Assembly: GCA_965229345.1 (NCBI GenBank)
Contig: OZ245872.1
Span: 3,100,001-3,164,000, forward strand
Origin: PBB1 sp965229345
Lineage (GTDB): Bacteria > Pseudomonadota > Gammaproteobacteria > Burkholderiales > Burkholderiaceae_C
Length of the DNA stretch: 64,000 nucleotides
Direction of reading: 5' to 3'
Below, in pieces: positions 26,132 to 35,685 of this stretch; the first letter of the stretch is position 1; each line of letters opens with the position of its first letter. The position numbers and the translations under genes are program-made. The notes below the pieces were generated by a model that was not told the DNA's origin, searched no databases, and worked only from the letters and a program-made list of their open reading frames with translations.

Positions 26132-27103
26132 TCAACGGTCGGTGGTGTCGGTGAAGCGACCGTAGGTCTGCAAACGCTCGTAGCGGCGTTGCAGCAGTTC
26201 CTTCGGCTTCAGGTCGCTGACCTGGCGCAGCGCATCGTTCAAGGCACGCTTGAGCTGCGCAGCCATCGCCTTGATGTCGCGGTGGCCGCCACCGACGGGC
26301 TCGTTGACGATCTTGTCGACCAGCCCCAGCGCCTTCAGGCGGTGTGCCGTGATGCCGAGCTGTTCGGCCGCATCCGCCGCGCGCTCGGACGTCTTCCACA
26401 GAATGGACGCGCAACCTTCCGGCGAGATCACCGAATAGATCGAGTACTGCAACATCAGCAACTGGTCGCCCACGCTGATGGCCAGCGCGCCACCCGAACC
26501 GCCCTCGCCGATGATGGTGACGATGATCGGCACCTCCAGCTGCGCCATCTCGAAGATGTTGCGGCCGATGGCTTCAGATTGACCGCGCTCCTCGGCGCCG
26601 ATGCCAGGGTAGGCGCCGGGTGTGTCGACGAAGGTGAAGATTGGCAGGCCGAATTTCTCGGCCAGCTTCATCAGGCGCAGGGCCTTGCGGTAGCCCTCGG
26701 GGCGCGACATGCCGAAATTGCGCAGACCGCGCTCACGGGTGTCGCGGCCTTTCTGGTGACCGATCACCATGCAGGCCTGGCCATTGAAGCGCGCCAGGCC
26801 GCCAACGATGGATTGGTCGTCAGCGAAGTGCCGGTCGCCGTGCAGTTCCTGGAAATCAGTGAAGATTTCGTTGACGTAGTCCAGCGTGTAAGGCCGCTGC
26901 GGGTGCCGCGCGATCTGTGTCACCTGCCACGGCGTCAGGCTTGCGTAGATGTCCTTGGTGAGCTGCAGGCTCTTCTTGCTGAGGCGGTCGATTTCCTCGG
27001 AGATGTCGACCGCCGATTCGTTCTGCACATAGCGCAGTTCGTCGATCTTGGTTTCGAGATCGGCCACTGGCTGCTCGAATTCGAGAAAGTGTCTTTTGCT
27101 CAT
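26132..27103 (-). CDS. accA: Acetyl-CoA carboxylase carboxyltransferase subunit alpha
   Basis: 323 residues from ATG 27103, the standard length. The family start (FLEFEQPVADLETKIDELR), the ELHGDRHFADD segment, FVDTPGAYPGIGAEERGQ and IGEGGSGGALAI oxyanion/CoA-binding regions are intact. With AccD it transfers carboxyl from biotin to acetyl-CoA to give malonyl-CoA for fatty-acid synthesis. It sits in a minus-strand run cysS-alkA-accA-tilS-lysC typical of Burkholderiales. Confidence 0.97.
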   Translation of the reverse strand: MSKRHFLEFEQPVADLETKIDELRYVQNESAVDISEEIDRLSKKSLQLTKDIYASLTPWQVTQIARHPQRPYTLDYVNEIFTDFQELHGDRHFADDQSIVGGLARFNGQACMVIGHQKGRDTRERGLRNFGMSRPEGYRKALRLMKLAEKFGLPIFTFVDTPGAYPGIGAEERGQSEAIGRNIFEMAQLEVPIIVTIIGEGGSGGALAISVGDQLLMLQYSIYSVISPEGCASILWKTSERAADAAEQLGITAHRLKALGLVDKIVNEPVGGGHRDIKAMAAQLKRALNDALRQVSDLKPKELLQRRYERLQTYGRFTDTTDR

Positions 27104-27149
27104 CCGTGGTTCTACTCGCGGTATCGGTTGGTAACGGAGACCAAACAGC

Positions 27150-27800
27150 TCAATAGTTTACCGGCGTCGGCTCAAGGCTGCGCCAGATGTACCAGGTGGC
27201 AACCGAGCGGAAAGGTGCCCAGGCATCGCCGACCTCGCGGGCCTCGGCGCGCGACACGGGCTCACCACTGAAGTAGTTGATGCTGATGCCCTTGATCAGT
27301 CCGGCATCGTCCAGTGGCAGCACGTTCGGGCGCGCCAGGTGAAACATCAGGAACATCTCGGCCGTCCAGCGGCCGATCCCGCGGATCGCGACCAGTTCGT
27401 CGACGATGGCTTCGTCGTCCATCTCGGCCCACTGCCGCTCGTGCACTGAACCCGTCGAGAAATGCTGCGCCAGATCGTTCAGGTACTCGACCTTGCGCGC
27501 AGACAGGCCGGCCGCGCGCAGCTCGGTGGCTTGCAGCTTCAGCACGCCAGCCGGCTGCAAATGAACGGTGCCCCCAGGCACCGCTGCGAGAAAGCGGTCC
27601 CACACCGTCTGCGCCGCCTTGACGGAGATCTGTTGGCTGACGATGGATCTCGCCAGCGTCGTGAAGGCGTCACCGCGGCCCTTCAGGTGGCCGTTGCCGC
27701 ACTTCGGGATCAGCTTGCGCATCACCCGGTCGCGCTTGGCGAGGTGCTTGCATGCGTCCTCCCAGTAGGCAGGAGGCGTGGTGGCAGTCGACACGCTCAA
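27150..27800 (-). CDS. DNA-3-methyladenine glycosylase II (AlkA-like)
   Basis: 216 residues from ATG 27800, overlapping the cysS stop by four bases. The HhH-GPD core is seen: ARSIVSQQISVKAAQTVWDRF, the hairpin LVAIRGIGRWTAEMFLMF (about 127-144) and the catalytic aspartate in LPLDDAG. It lacks the N-terminal domain of E. coli AlkA, as is usual for the shorter family members. It removes alkylated purines to start base-excision repair. It sits between cysS and accA, probably in one transcript. Confidence 0.9.
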   Translation of the reverse strand: MSVSTATTPPAYWEDACKHLAKRDRVMRKLIPKCGNGHLKGRGDAFTTLARSIVSQQISVKAAQTVWDRFLAAVPGGTVHLQPAGVLKLQATELRAAGLSARKVEYLNDLAQHFSTGSVHERQWAEMDDEAIVDELVAIRGIGRWTAEMFLMFHLARPNVLPLDDAGLIKGISINYFSGEPVSRAEAREVGDAWAPFRSVATWYIWRSLEPTPVNY

Positions 27801-29179
27801 GCCTTGATCCAGGTGGTGCCTTGGGGGGAGTCCTGCAGCACGATGGACTGTGCGGCGAGCTCCTGCCGGATTTGATCGGCACGCGCAAAATTTCGCGCTG
27901 CTTTCGCCGCCTGACGTTCGGCAATCAAGGCATCAATGCGCGATTCGTCCAGCCCGCTGCCGGCCTGCAGGAAGGTCTGCGCGGGTTGCTGCAGCAGGCC
28001 GAGAACGCGACCCAGCGACTTCAGCAGCCGAGCGGCTTGCGGAGAACGTGTGCGATTGACCTCGCCCGCCAGATCGAACAGCACCGCCACCGCGCCAGGC
28101 GTGTTGAAGTCTTCGTTCATCTCGGCGCGGAAGGTCGCGGCCTGTGGTTGCGACCAGTCTATGGCCGCTCCTGCATCGTCAGCCACATCGACACTGGACA
28201 GCGCGGTGTAAATCCGCCGCAGCGCATGCCGCGCATCGTCGAGGTTGGCATCGCTGAAGTTGAACGGGCTGCGGTAATGGGTGCGCAACATGAAGAAGCG
28301 CACCGTCTCGCCGTCATAGCGCTTGAGTACATCGCGGATGGTGAAGAAGTTGCCAAGCGACTTCGACATCTTCTCGTTGTCGACATTGAGGAAGCCGTTG
28401 TGCATCCAGACGTTGACGTATTTGTGGCCGGTCGCGCCTTCGCTCTGCGCGATTTCGTTCTCGTGGTGCGGGAACTGCAGATCGAGGCCGCCGCCATGAA
28501 TGTCGAAATGCTCGCCGAGCAGCGCACAGCTCATCGCCGAGCACTCGATGTGCCACCCCGGGCGGCCCGTGCCGAAGGGGCTCTCCCATTTCGCGTCCGC
28601 AGGCTCGCTGTCCTTGGCAGACTTCCAGAGCACGAAGTCCAGCGGGTCTTCCTTGCCGTCGAGCACCGCCACGCGCTCGCCGGCGCGCAGCTGATCGATG
28701 GACTTGCCGGACAGGCGTCCATAGGCCGGAAACTTGCGCACCGCGTAGTTGACATCGCCGTTGGGCGATCGGTAGGCCAGACCTTTTTGTTCGAGCGTGC
28801 TGATCATCTTCAGCATGGCCGGCACGTGCTCGGTGGCACGTGGTTCATGGGTGGGCGGCAGGATGCCGAGCGCAGCCACATCCTGGTGCATCGCGACGGT
28901 CATCTCGTCGGTGAGTTGCCGGATGGGGATGTTGCGCTCGACGGCGCGCTTGATGATCTTGTCATCGATGTCGGTGATGTTGCGCACGTAGGTGACGTCA
29001 TATCCCAGCTCGCGCAGCCAGCGACAGGCCACATCGAAGGCCATCATGAAGCGCGCATGTCCGACGTGGCACAGGTCGTAGATCGTCATGCCGCAGACGT
29101 ACATCCGCACTCGGTTGGCATCGATCGGGGTGAACACCTCTGTCTCGCGGGACAAGGAATTGAAGATGCGCAAGGTCAT
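27797..29179 (-). CDS. cysS: Cysteine-tRNA ligase
   Basis: 460 residues from ATG 29179 (MTLRIFNSLSRETEVF); an upstream frame extension to 29275 is outside the family. The HIGH-type motif is CHVGHAR near residue 36, the zinc ligand CGM precedes it, and the KMSKSLGN loop lies near 267. The C-terminal DALR/anticodon part is normal. It charges tRNA-Cys. It starts the minus-strand operon and diverges from the TPR gene at 29421. Confidence 0.96.
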   Translation of the reverse strand: MTLRIFNSLSRETEVFTPIDANRVRMYVCGMTIYDLCHVGHARFMMAFDVACRWLRELGYDVTYVRNITDIDDKIIKRAVERNIPIRQLTDEMTVAMHQDVAALGILPPTHEPRATEHVPAMLKMISTLEQKGLAYRSPNGDVNYAVRKFPAYGRLSGKSIDQLRAGERVAVLDGKEDPLDFVLWKSAKDSEPADAKWESPFGTGRPGWHIECSAMSCALLGEHFDIHGGGLDLQFPHHENEIAQSEGATGHKYVNVWMHNGFLNVDNEKMSKSLGNFFTIRDVLKRYDGETVRFFMLRTHYRSPFNFSDANLDDARHALRRIYTALSSVDVADDAGAAIDWSQPQAATFRAEMNEDFNTPGAVAVLFDLAGEVNRTRSPQAARLLKSLGRVLGLLQQPAQTFLQAGSGLDESRIDALIAERQAAKAARNFARADQIRQELAAQSIVLQDSPQGTTWIKA

Positions 29180-29420
29180 GTGCGAAGTCGAAGTGATCGC
29201 GGCGCGAAAGCGCACCGCATCGAATTGCCACAGGGGGAACGGGGCGGCGATTGTGCGGCCTGGCCGCATCGGCATGGATCAGGGCCTGCACCTGAACCGA
29301 CGGATTCCTGCAAGAAGCAGCGCACCTACAATCGAGCGAAAGTCAGTATACCGGCGTGCCTACGGACGATGCACCATGCTCGATGTCCGGTACGCCCCAC
29401 CCCTCGAAGCTTTCCCATCC

Positions 29421-29957
29421 ATGTCCTTCGTTCGACACCTGCAACTCGCTCTCGCGACGCTGATCCTGTGGCTGTCTGCTGGCATGGTCCACGCCGCCGA
29501 CGACGTGGCGAACATCACCCAGCTGTTCCGCTCCGGCCAGCAAAGCGAGGCGTTCACGCAGATCGATGCGTTGCTGGCCAACAAGTCGGATCGTCCCGAT
29601 CTGCGCATGCTCAAGGGCGTGTTGCTGGTCGATGCGCGCCGCACCGATGAAGCGCTGGTGGTGTTCCAGCAACTGACTGAAGATTTCCCGGAAGTCCCTG
29701 AGCCGTACAACAACCTCGCGGTGCTCTATGCGGCGCGCGGCGATTTCGACAAGGCCCGCCAGGCCTTGGAAGGCGCCTTGCGTGCCAATCCCGGCTTCGC
29801 GACCGCCCACCAGAATCTGGGCGATGTCTATGCGCAACTGGCTCAGCTGTCCTACCAGCGGGCGCTGAAGGCCGAGCCGACCAATGCGGAGATTCCTCCG
29901 CGACTGGCCCTGCTGCGCAAGCTCAACGAGCCGGCGGCGAGCAAATCGGCTCCCTGA
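29421..29957 (+). CDS. Periplasmic tetratricopeptide-repeat protein
   Basis: 178 residues from ATG 29421, chosen because a signal peptide follows at once (hydrophobic stretch LALATLILWLSAGMVHA, cleavage near residue 25). At least three TPR-like helix pairs follow (SEAFTQIDALLANKSDRPDL; DEALVVFQQLTEDFP; YNNLAVLYAARGDFDKARQALEGALRANP). An ATG at 29376 is a less likely start. It probably scaffolds protein contacts in the periplasm. Two cyclophilin genes follow on the same strand, the first a periplasmic form, so the group may serve envelope protein folding. Confidence 0.8.
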   Translation: MSFVRHLQLALATLILWLSAGMVHAADDVANITQLFRSGQQSEAFTQIDALLANKSDRPDLRMLKGVLLVDARRTDEALVVFQQLTEDFPEVPEPYNNLAVLYAARGDFDKARQALEGALRANPGFATAHQNLGDVYAQLAQLSYQRALKAEPTNAEIPPRLALLRKLNEPAASKSAP

Positions 29958-29988
29958 TCCCGGATCACCATTTTTCGAGAGGCATTTC

Positions 29989-30555
29989 ATGCGTTCGAGA
30001 TTTCTCGCCGGCATCGCTGCAGCCGTGCTGACGGTCACGGCAACCACCACAGCGCTCGCTCAGAAAGTGAACCTCAGCACCAGCCTCGGGGATATCGTCA
30101 TTGAGCTCAACCCCGCCAAGGCGCCGAAGACGGTCGACAACTTCCTGCAGTACGTGAAGTCCGGCCACTACGACGGCACGGTGTTTCACCGGGTGATCGA
30201 GAACTTCATGATCCAGGGTGGCGGCTTCTCGCCGGAGCTCAAGGAAAAAGCCACACGCGCGCCGATCCCGCTGGAGTCACGCAACGGCCTCGGCAACAGC
30301 CGCGGCACGCTCGCCATGGCGCGCACCTCGGACCCCAATTCCGCCACCGCACAGTTCTTCATCAACGTGCAAGACAACGGCTTCCTCGACGCTGCACGCT
30401 CCCCTGACGGCAACGGCTATGCCGTGTTCGGCAAGGTCATCTCCGGCATGGAGGTGGTAGACCGCATTCGTGCGGTGCCCACGGGCAATCGTGGCCCTTA
30501 CCAGAACGTGCCACTGCAGCCAGTGACCATCCTCAAGGCCACGGTCGCGCCCTGA
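29989..30555 (+). CDS. ppiA: Periplasmic peptidyl-prolyl cis-trans isomerase (cyclophilin)
   Basis: 188 residues from ATG 29989 with GAGAGG upstream. A signal peptide spans about 1-24 and ends in TTTALA. The cyclophilin fold shows GTVFHRVIENFMIQGGGF, NSATAQFFINV and FGKVISGMEVVD. It speeds proline isomerisation in exported proteins. It lies 49 bases before a cytoplasmic paralogue; the two are similar in sequence and probably arose by duplication. Confidence 0.92.
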   Translation: MRSRFLAGIAAAVLTVTATTTALAQKVNLSTSLGDIVIELNPAKAPKTVDNFLQYVKSGHYDGTVFHRVIENFMIQGGGFSPELKEKATRAPIPLESRNGLGNSRGTLAMARTSDPNSATAQFFINVQDNGFLDAARSPDGNGYAVFGKVISGMEVVDRIRAVPTGNRGPYQNVPLQPVTILKATVAP

Positions 30556-30604
30556 GCAATTCCGCTGGCGCCTGTTTCCAACCCCACTCAACCCCACCTA
30601 CACC

Positions 30605-31105
30605 ATGGCAACCCAAGTTGAACTGCACACCTCGCACGGACTGATCCGCATCGAACTGGACGACGCGAAGGCTCCTCTGAGCACCGCCAATTTCCTCGCC
30701 TATGTGCGCAAGGGCTTCTATGACGGCACCATCTTTCACCGCGTGATCAAGGGCTTCATGATCCAGGGCGGTGGCTTCGAGCCCGGCATGGGACAGAAAT
30801 CGACGGATGCCCCGATCAAGAACGAGGCCAACAACGGCCTGAAGAACCAGCGCTACACGCTGGCGATGGCGCGGACTTCCGATCCGCACTCGGCCACGGG
30901 CCAGTTCTTCATCAACGCCAACGACAACGAGTTCCTGAACTTCAAAGCCGAATCCGGCAGTGGCTGGGGCTATGCCGTCTTCGGGAAGGTGATCACCGGC
31001 ACCGAGGTGGTGGACGCGATCGAAGGCGTGAAGACCGGCCGCAAGGGCTTCCATGACGACGTGCCGAACGACGATGTCGTGATCGTCAAGGCCGTGGTGG
31101 TTTGA
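30605..31105 (+). CDS. ppiB: Cytoplasmic peptidyl-prolyl cis-trans isomerase (cyclophilin B type)
   Basis: 166 residues from ATG 30605, no signal peptide. Conserved segments are GTIFHRVIKGFMIQGGGF, HSATGQFFINANDNEFLNF and YAVFGKVITGTEVVD, as in E. coli PpiB. It is followed after four bases by lpxH, a common proteobacterial pairing. Confidence 0.95.
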   Translation: MATQVELHTSHGLIRIELDDAKAPLSTANFLAYVRKGFYDGTIFHRVIKGFMIQGGGFEPGMGQKSTDAPIKNEANNGLKNQRYTLAMARTSDPHSATGQFFINANDNEFLNFKAESGSGWGYAVFGKVITGTEVVDAIEGVKTGRKGFHDDVPNDDVVIVKAVVV

Positions 31106-31109
31106 GCGC

Positions 31110-31916
31110 GTGACGACAGACGGCCCGCTGGCATTGCCCACCTTCTGGGAAATGCAGGCATCGGCCGACTGGCGCGCGATCGACTTCATCAGCGATCTGC
31201 ACCTGGCCGAGGACACACCGCATACATTCGACGCATTCGCGTCGTTCCTGCGGCACACGCGCGCTGACGCGGTCTTCATCCTCGGCGACCTGTTCGAGGT
31301 TTGGGTCGGCGACGATGCGCGCCACGAGGGTTTCGAAGCCCGATGCACCGAGGTGCTGTGCGAGGCCAGCACGCGCTGCGCCCTGGGCTTCATGGTCGGC
31401 AACCGCGACTTTCTCGTCGGGGCCGACATGCTGAAGTCCTGCGGCGTACTCGCGCTCGCCGACCCGACCGTGATGGTCGCCTTCGGCGAACACGTGATGC
31501 TCACGCACGGCGATGCCCTGTGTCTCTCTGATGCGCCCTACCAGCGCTTTCGCGCGATGGTGCGCAACCCGGCTTGGCGACGTGATTTCCTGGCGCGTCC
31601 ACTCGCGGAGCGGCGGCGCGTTGCCCGCGAAGTGCGCAACGAAAGCGAGCGACGACAGCGTGAACAGATGGCTGGCCTCGACGCCGACATCGACGTCGCC
31701 ACAGCCGTACGCTGGATGCACGAAGCCGGCACGACGACGCTGATCCACGGGCACACACATCGGCCCGGAACCGACGCCTTGGCACCCGGCTTCATCCGTC
31801 ACGTGCTCAGCGACTGGGACCTCGATCAGGACGCAGCCGCCCCGCGCGCCGAGGTGCTGCGCTGGACCGCAGCCGGACTGAAGCGCTTGTCACTGGCGCA
31901 AGCCATCGAGCGCTGA
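31110..31916 (+). CDS. lpxH: UDP-2,3-diacylglucosamine diphosphatase
   Basis: 268 residues from GTG 31110; ATG 31152 is an alternative that would still keep all motifs. Metallophosphatase motifs are all present: FISDLHL (D, H), GDLFEVWVGDD, GNRDF, LTHGD and HGHTHRP. It hydrolyses UDP-2,3-diacylglucosamine to lipid X in lipid A synthesis. It lies between ppiB and an MtfA-like peptidase gene with spacings of four and two bases, so the three are co-transcribed. Confidence 0.95.
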   Translation: MTTDGPLALPTFWEMQASADWRAIDFISDLHLAEDTPHTFDAFASFLRHTRADAVFILGDLFEVWVGDDARHEGFEARCTEVLCEASTRCALGFMVGNRDFLVGADMLKSCGVLALADPTVMVAFGEHVMLTHGDALCLSDAPYQRFRAMVRNPAWRRDFLARPLAERRRVAREVRNESERRQREQMAGLDADIDVATAVRWMHEAGTTTLIHGHTHRPGTDALAPGFIRHVLSDWDLDQDAAAPRAEVLRWTAAGLKRLSLAQAIER

Positions 31917-31918
31917 GC

Positions 31919-32722
31919 GTGCTTGCCAGGGCGCGTGCCGCCTGGCGGCGCTGGCATGAAGAGAGGGCCTGTCGCCGGCACGCGATCCCTGAAGCGCTGT
32001 GGCAACTGACGTTGGCACGCTACCCCTTCCTGGGCTGGCGATCGGCTGAGCAACTGGACCGGTTGCGGCGGCTTGCCACCTTGTTCCTTGCGCGCAAGGA
32101 ATTCAGCGGCGCGCACGGCCTGGTGGTCACTGACGAGATGGCAGTGGCGATCGCAGCGCAGGCGGTGTTGCCAGTGTTGAACCTCGAAGCCGGGTTGAAG
32201 CTTTACGCGGGGTTCATCGGCATCGTGCTGCACAGTGATGTGGTGGTGGTGCCTCGCCAGATCACGGACGACGACGGTGTGGTGCACGAATTCGATGAAG
32301 AGCTCGCGGGCGAAGCCATGCAGGATGGCCCGGTGATGCTGTCGTGGCGCGACGTGGAGGCTGCGTCAGACGAATCGGGGCCAACCGACTGGGCCTACAA
32401 CGTGACGATCCACGAATTCGCGCATGTCATCGACATGGCCAATGGCGCGGCGGACGGGCTGCCACCGCTGGCCGACCGCAGCGCGCGAGAACACTGGCGC
32501 GAGGTGATGCAGACAGCGTATGCCGACTTCCGCGCGCAGGCCGAAGCGCAACACTCGACGTCGATGGATCCGTACGCCGCCGAGTCGATGGCTGAGTTTT
32601 TTGCGGTGAGCGTCGAGACCTTTTACGTGCAGCCCCTGGAACTGCAGCTGGAATCGCCGCAGGTCTATCGCCTGTTCGCCGACTACTTCCGGGAGGATCC
32701 GGCGGCCCGCTCAGCTCGGTGA
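31919..32722 (+). CDS. M90-family zinc metallopeptidase (MtfA-like)
   Basis: 267 residues from GTG 31919, two bases after the lpxH stop. HEFAH, the HExxH zinc motif, is near residue 164 in NVTIHEFAHVIDM; a further acidic ligand is likely in the AESMAEFFAV helix. E. coli MtfA binds the Mlc repressor and controls ptsG; whether that role holds here is unknown because the PTS context is absent. The length matches the family. Confidence 0.9.
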   Translation: MLARARAAWRRWHEERACRRHAIPEALWQLTLARYPFLGWRSAEQLDRLRRLATLFLARKEFSGAHGLVVTDEMAVAIAAQAVLPVLNLEAGLKLYAGFIGIVLHSDVVVVPRQITDDDGVVHEFDEELAGEAMQDGPVMLSWRDVEAASDESGPTDWAYNVTIHEFAHVIDMANGAADGLPPLADRSAREHWREVMQTAYADFRAQAEAQHSTSMDPYAAESMAEFFAVSVETFYVQPLELQLESPQVYRLFADYFREDPAARSAR

Positions 32723-32736
32723 GCCGCCGCGGGCAT

Positions 32737-32770
32737 GAAAAAGCCGGGGCGTCTTGCGACCACCCCGGCT
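32737..32770 (-). terminator. Terminator after clpA
   Basis: Minus strand AGCCGGGG (32770-32763), a 13-base loop, CCCCGGCT (32749-32742) then TTTTTC. An eight-pair GC-rich stem with a T run directly after the clpA stop. Confidence 0.85.
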
Positions 32771-32793
32771 GAGTGCCATCTCAAGAAACGAGG

Positions 32794-35097
32794 TCAGGCG
32801 GTCGCCGACTCCGCTTTGGGCTTGTCGCTCTTCTTCGCCGGTTGGATGTCCAGCACGATCTTGCTGTCGGCATCGATGTCCACCGTCAGACGACCCCCAT
32901 CGACCAGGCGGCCGAACAGCAGCTCGTCGGCCAGTGCACGACGGATCGTGTCCTGGATCAGGCGCTGCATCGGGCGTGCGCCCATCAACGGATCGAAACC
33001 GTTCTTGGCCAGGTGCTTGCGCAGCGCGTCGGTGAAGGTGACATCGACCTTCTTCTCGGCCAACTGGCTTTCGAGCTGCAGCAAGAACTTGTCGACCACA
33101 CGCAGGATGATGTCTTCGTCCAGCGCGCGGAAGCTGACCACTGCGTCGAGCCGGTTGCGGAATTCCGGGGTGAACATCCGCTTCACATCGGCCATCTCGT
33201 CGCCACGCTCGCGCGGGTTGGTGAAGCCGATCGTCGCCTTGTTCATGATTTCAGCGCCCGCGTTCGTGGTCATCACGATGATCACGTTGCGGAAGTCGGC
33301 CTTGCGACCGTTGTTGTCCGTCAGGGTGCCGTGGTCCATGACCTGCAGCAGCACATTGAAGACATCCGGGTGCGCTTTTTCGATCTCGTCGAGCAGCAGC
33401 ACGCAATGCGGCTTCTTGGTCACGGCCTCGGTCAGCAAACCACCTTGGTCGAACCCGACATAGCCCGGAGGCGCGCCGATGAGCCGGCTGACCGCATGAC
33501 GCTCCATGTACTCGCTCATGTCGAAGCGGATCAGGTCGATGCCGAGAATGAACGCCAGTTGCTTGGCGACTTCGGTCTTGCCCACACCGGTCGGGCCGGA
33601 GAACAAGAACGAGCCAATGGGCTTGTCGGGCTTGCCCAGACCTGAACGCGCCATCTTGATGGCGGCAGCCAGCGCTTCGATCGCGGGTTCCTGACCAAAC
33701 ACCACGCTGTTCAGGTCGCGATCCAGGCTCTTGAGCTTCGAGCGATCATCATTCGACACGCTGGCCGGCGGGATGCGCGCGATCTTCGCGACGATCTCCT
33801 CGACCTCGTTGCGGGTGATGGTCTTCTTCTGCTTGCTCTTGGGCAGGATGCGTTGTGCCGCACCGGCTTCGTCGATCACATCGATCGCCTTGTCGGGCAG
33901 GTGGCGGTCGTTGATGAACTTGGCCGACAACTCGGCTGCCGCTTGCAGAGCACCCAGTGCGTACTTGACGCTGTGGTGTTCCTCGAAGCGCGACTTCAGG
34001 CCCTTGAGGATCTCGACCGTTTCCTCGACCGACGGTTCGATCACGTCGACCTTCTGGAACCGACGCGACAGGGCCGCATCCTTTTCGAAGATACCGCGGT
34101 ACTCGGTGAAGGTGGTCGCGCCGATGCACTTCATCGCACCCGAACTGAGCGCGGGCTTGAGCAGGTTGCTGGCATCGAGTGTGCCGCCGGAGGCCGCACC
34201 CGCACCGATCAGCGTGTGGATCTCGTCGATGAACAGCACTGAATTGGGCTGTTCCTTCAGCACCTTCAAGACACCCTTCAATCGCTGCTCGAAGTCGCCG
34301 CGGTACTTGGTGCCAGCCAGCAAGGCACCCATGTCGAGCGAGTACACCGTGGCGTTGGCCAGCACCTCGGGCACATTGCCTTCGGTGATGCGCCAGGCCA
34401 GGCCTTCAGCGATCGCCGTTTTGCCGACACCGGCTTCGCCCACCAGCAGCGGATTGTTCTTGCGCCGGCGGCACAGGATCTGAATCACACGCTCGACCTC
34501 GTGCTCGCGGCCGATCAGCGGATCGATTTTTCCGTCGCGTGCGAGTTGATTGAGGTTCTGCGTGTACTGATCCAGCGGCGAGCCCTTCACATCGCCTTCT
34601 TCCTTCTCGCCGTCCGACGAGTTGTTGTTGTCAGCAGGCTTGACCGGCTCGGGAGGGTCCGACTTCTTGATGCCGTGGGCGATGAAATTGACCACGTCCA
34701 GCCGGGTGACGCCCTGCTGATGCAGGTAGTACACCGCGTGCGAGTCCTTCTCGCCAAAGATGGCCACCAGCACATTGGCGCCGGTCACTTCCTTCTTGCC
34801 GCTGCCCGTGGACTGCACATGCATGATCGCGCGCTGAATCACCCGCTGGAAACCCAGCGTCGGCTGCGTGTCGACTTCGTCCGTGCCGCCGACGGTCGGG
34901 GTGTTTTCCTTGATGAACTGCGACAAGCTCTTGCGCAGGTCGTCCACGTTGGCCGAACAGGCGCGCAGCACTTCGGCGGCAGATGGGTTGTCGAGCAGTG
35001 CCATCAACAGGTGTTCGACTGTGATGAATTCGTGGCGCTGCTGACGCGCCTCCACGAACGCCATGTGCAGACTGACTTCAAGTTCCTGAGCGATCAT
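32794..35097 (-). CDS. clpA: ATP-dependent Clp protease ATP-binding subunit ClpA
   Basis: 767 residues from ATG 35097 (MIAQELEVSLHMAF) with GGAGG upstream; the frame extending to 35199 is a shadow of clpS. A Clp_N double repeat comes first, then two AAA modules with Walker A GEAGVGKTAIAEG and GPTGVGKTEVAKQ. An acidic linker (SSDGEKEEGDVKG) separates the N-domain from module one. It unfolds substrates for ClpP. The start overlaps the end of clpS by four bases, so adaptor and unfoldase are coupled. Confidence 0.97.
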   Translation of the reverse strand: MIAQELEVSLHMAFVEARQQRHEFITVEHLLMALLDNPSAAEVLRACSANVDDLRKSLSQFIKENTPTVGGTDEVDTQPTLGFQRVIQRAIMHVQSTGSGKKEVTGANVLVAIFGEKDSHAVYYLHQQGVTRLDVVNFIAHGIKKSDPPEPVKPADNNNSSDGEKEEGDVKGSPLDQYTQNLNQLARDGKIDPLIGREHEVERVIQILCRRRKNNPLLVGEAGVGKTAIAEGLAWRITEGNVPEVLANATVYSLDMGALLAGTKYRGDFEQRLKGVLKVLKEQPNSVLFIDEIHTLIGAGAASGGTLDASNLLKPALSSGAMKCIGATTFTEYRGIFEKDAALSRRFQKVDVIEPSVEETVEILKGLKSRFEEHHSVKYALGALQAAAELSAKFINDRHLPDKAIDVIDEAGAAQRILPKSKQKKTITRNEVEEIVAKIARIPPASVSNDDRSKLKSLDRDLNSVVFGQEPAIEALAAAIKMARSGLGKPDKPIGSFLFSGPTGVGKTEVAKQLAFILGIDLIRFDMSEYMERHAVSRLIGAPPGYVGFDQGGLLTEAVTKKPHCVLLLDEIEKAHPDVFNVLLQVMDHGTLTDNNGRKADFRNVIIVMTTNAGAEIMNKATIGFTNPRERGDEMADVKRMFTPEFRNRLDAVVSFRALDEDIILRVVDKFLLQLESQLAEKKVDVTFTDALRKHLAKNGFDPLMGARPMQRLIQDTIRRALADELLFGRLVDGGRLTVDIDADSKIVLDIQPAKKSDKPKAESATA

Positions 35098-35450
35098 GCG
35101 GCCTCCATAATGCATTGCAACGGGTGGCCGCCACGTCGTGCAGCGGCCAACACCAACTCGACTTTCGTCGCAGCGACATCCTTTGAATAGGTGCCGCATA
35201 CGCCTCGACCGTCATGATGAATCTTCAACATGATCTGGGTCGCGGCCTCGAGATCGCGATTGAAATACTCCTGCAGCACCACGACGACGAATTCCATCGG
35301 CGTGTAATCGTCGTTGAGCAAGACGACCTGGTACATGCGTGGGGGCTCGGTCTTCTGAGCCTGTCTCTCGACAACGACTGAACCATGCCCGTCGTCGACT
35401 TGGGGCGTGACAACGGGGTTGGTGGGAGTGGGATTGTCACTGGACATCAT
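35094..35450 (-). CDS. clpS: ATP-dependent Clp protease adaptor ClpS
   Basis: 118 residues from ATG 35450 (or 35447). After a disordered N-terminal tail the adaptor core is seen: YQVVLLNDDYTPMEFVV, EYFNRDLEAATQIMLKIHHD, GVCGTYSKDVAATKV. It delivers N-degron substrates to ClpA, encoded immediately downstream. Confidence 0.96.
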   Translation of the reverse strand: MMSSDNPTPTNPVVTPQVDDGHGSVVVERQAQKTEPPRMYQVVLLNDDYTPMEFVVVVLQEYFNRDLEAATQIMLKIHHDGRGVCGTYSKDVAATKVELVLAAARRGGHPLQCIMEAA

Positions 35451-35685
35451 TTCATTCTATCGACATCAAAGACCTGCGCAGACGCTATGGGATATGGGAC
35501 CTGCGCCAGAAATCACAAGGTGCGAAACACATCATTTACCCTGACTCGCTGCGGCGCAGATCCGACGGGCGTCCAATGGGTCAACATTGCCAGAAATCGG
35601 ATTCGGCCTGATTGATAGAGCGAATTGACACCGGCAATGCCAAGGTCGCAAAATCGCAGTGTTTCTGATTCACTGGAGTTGCAGC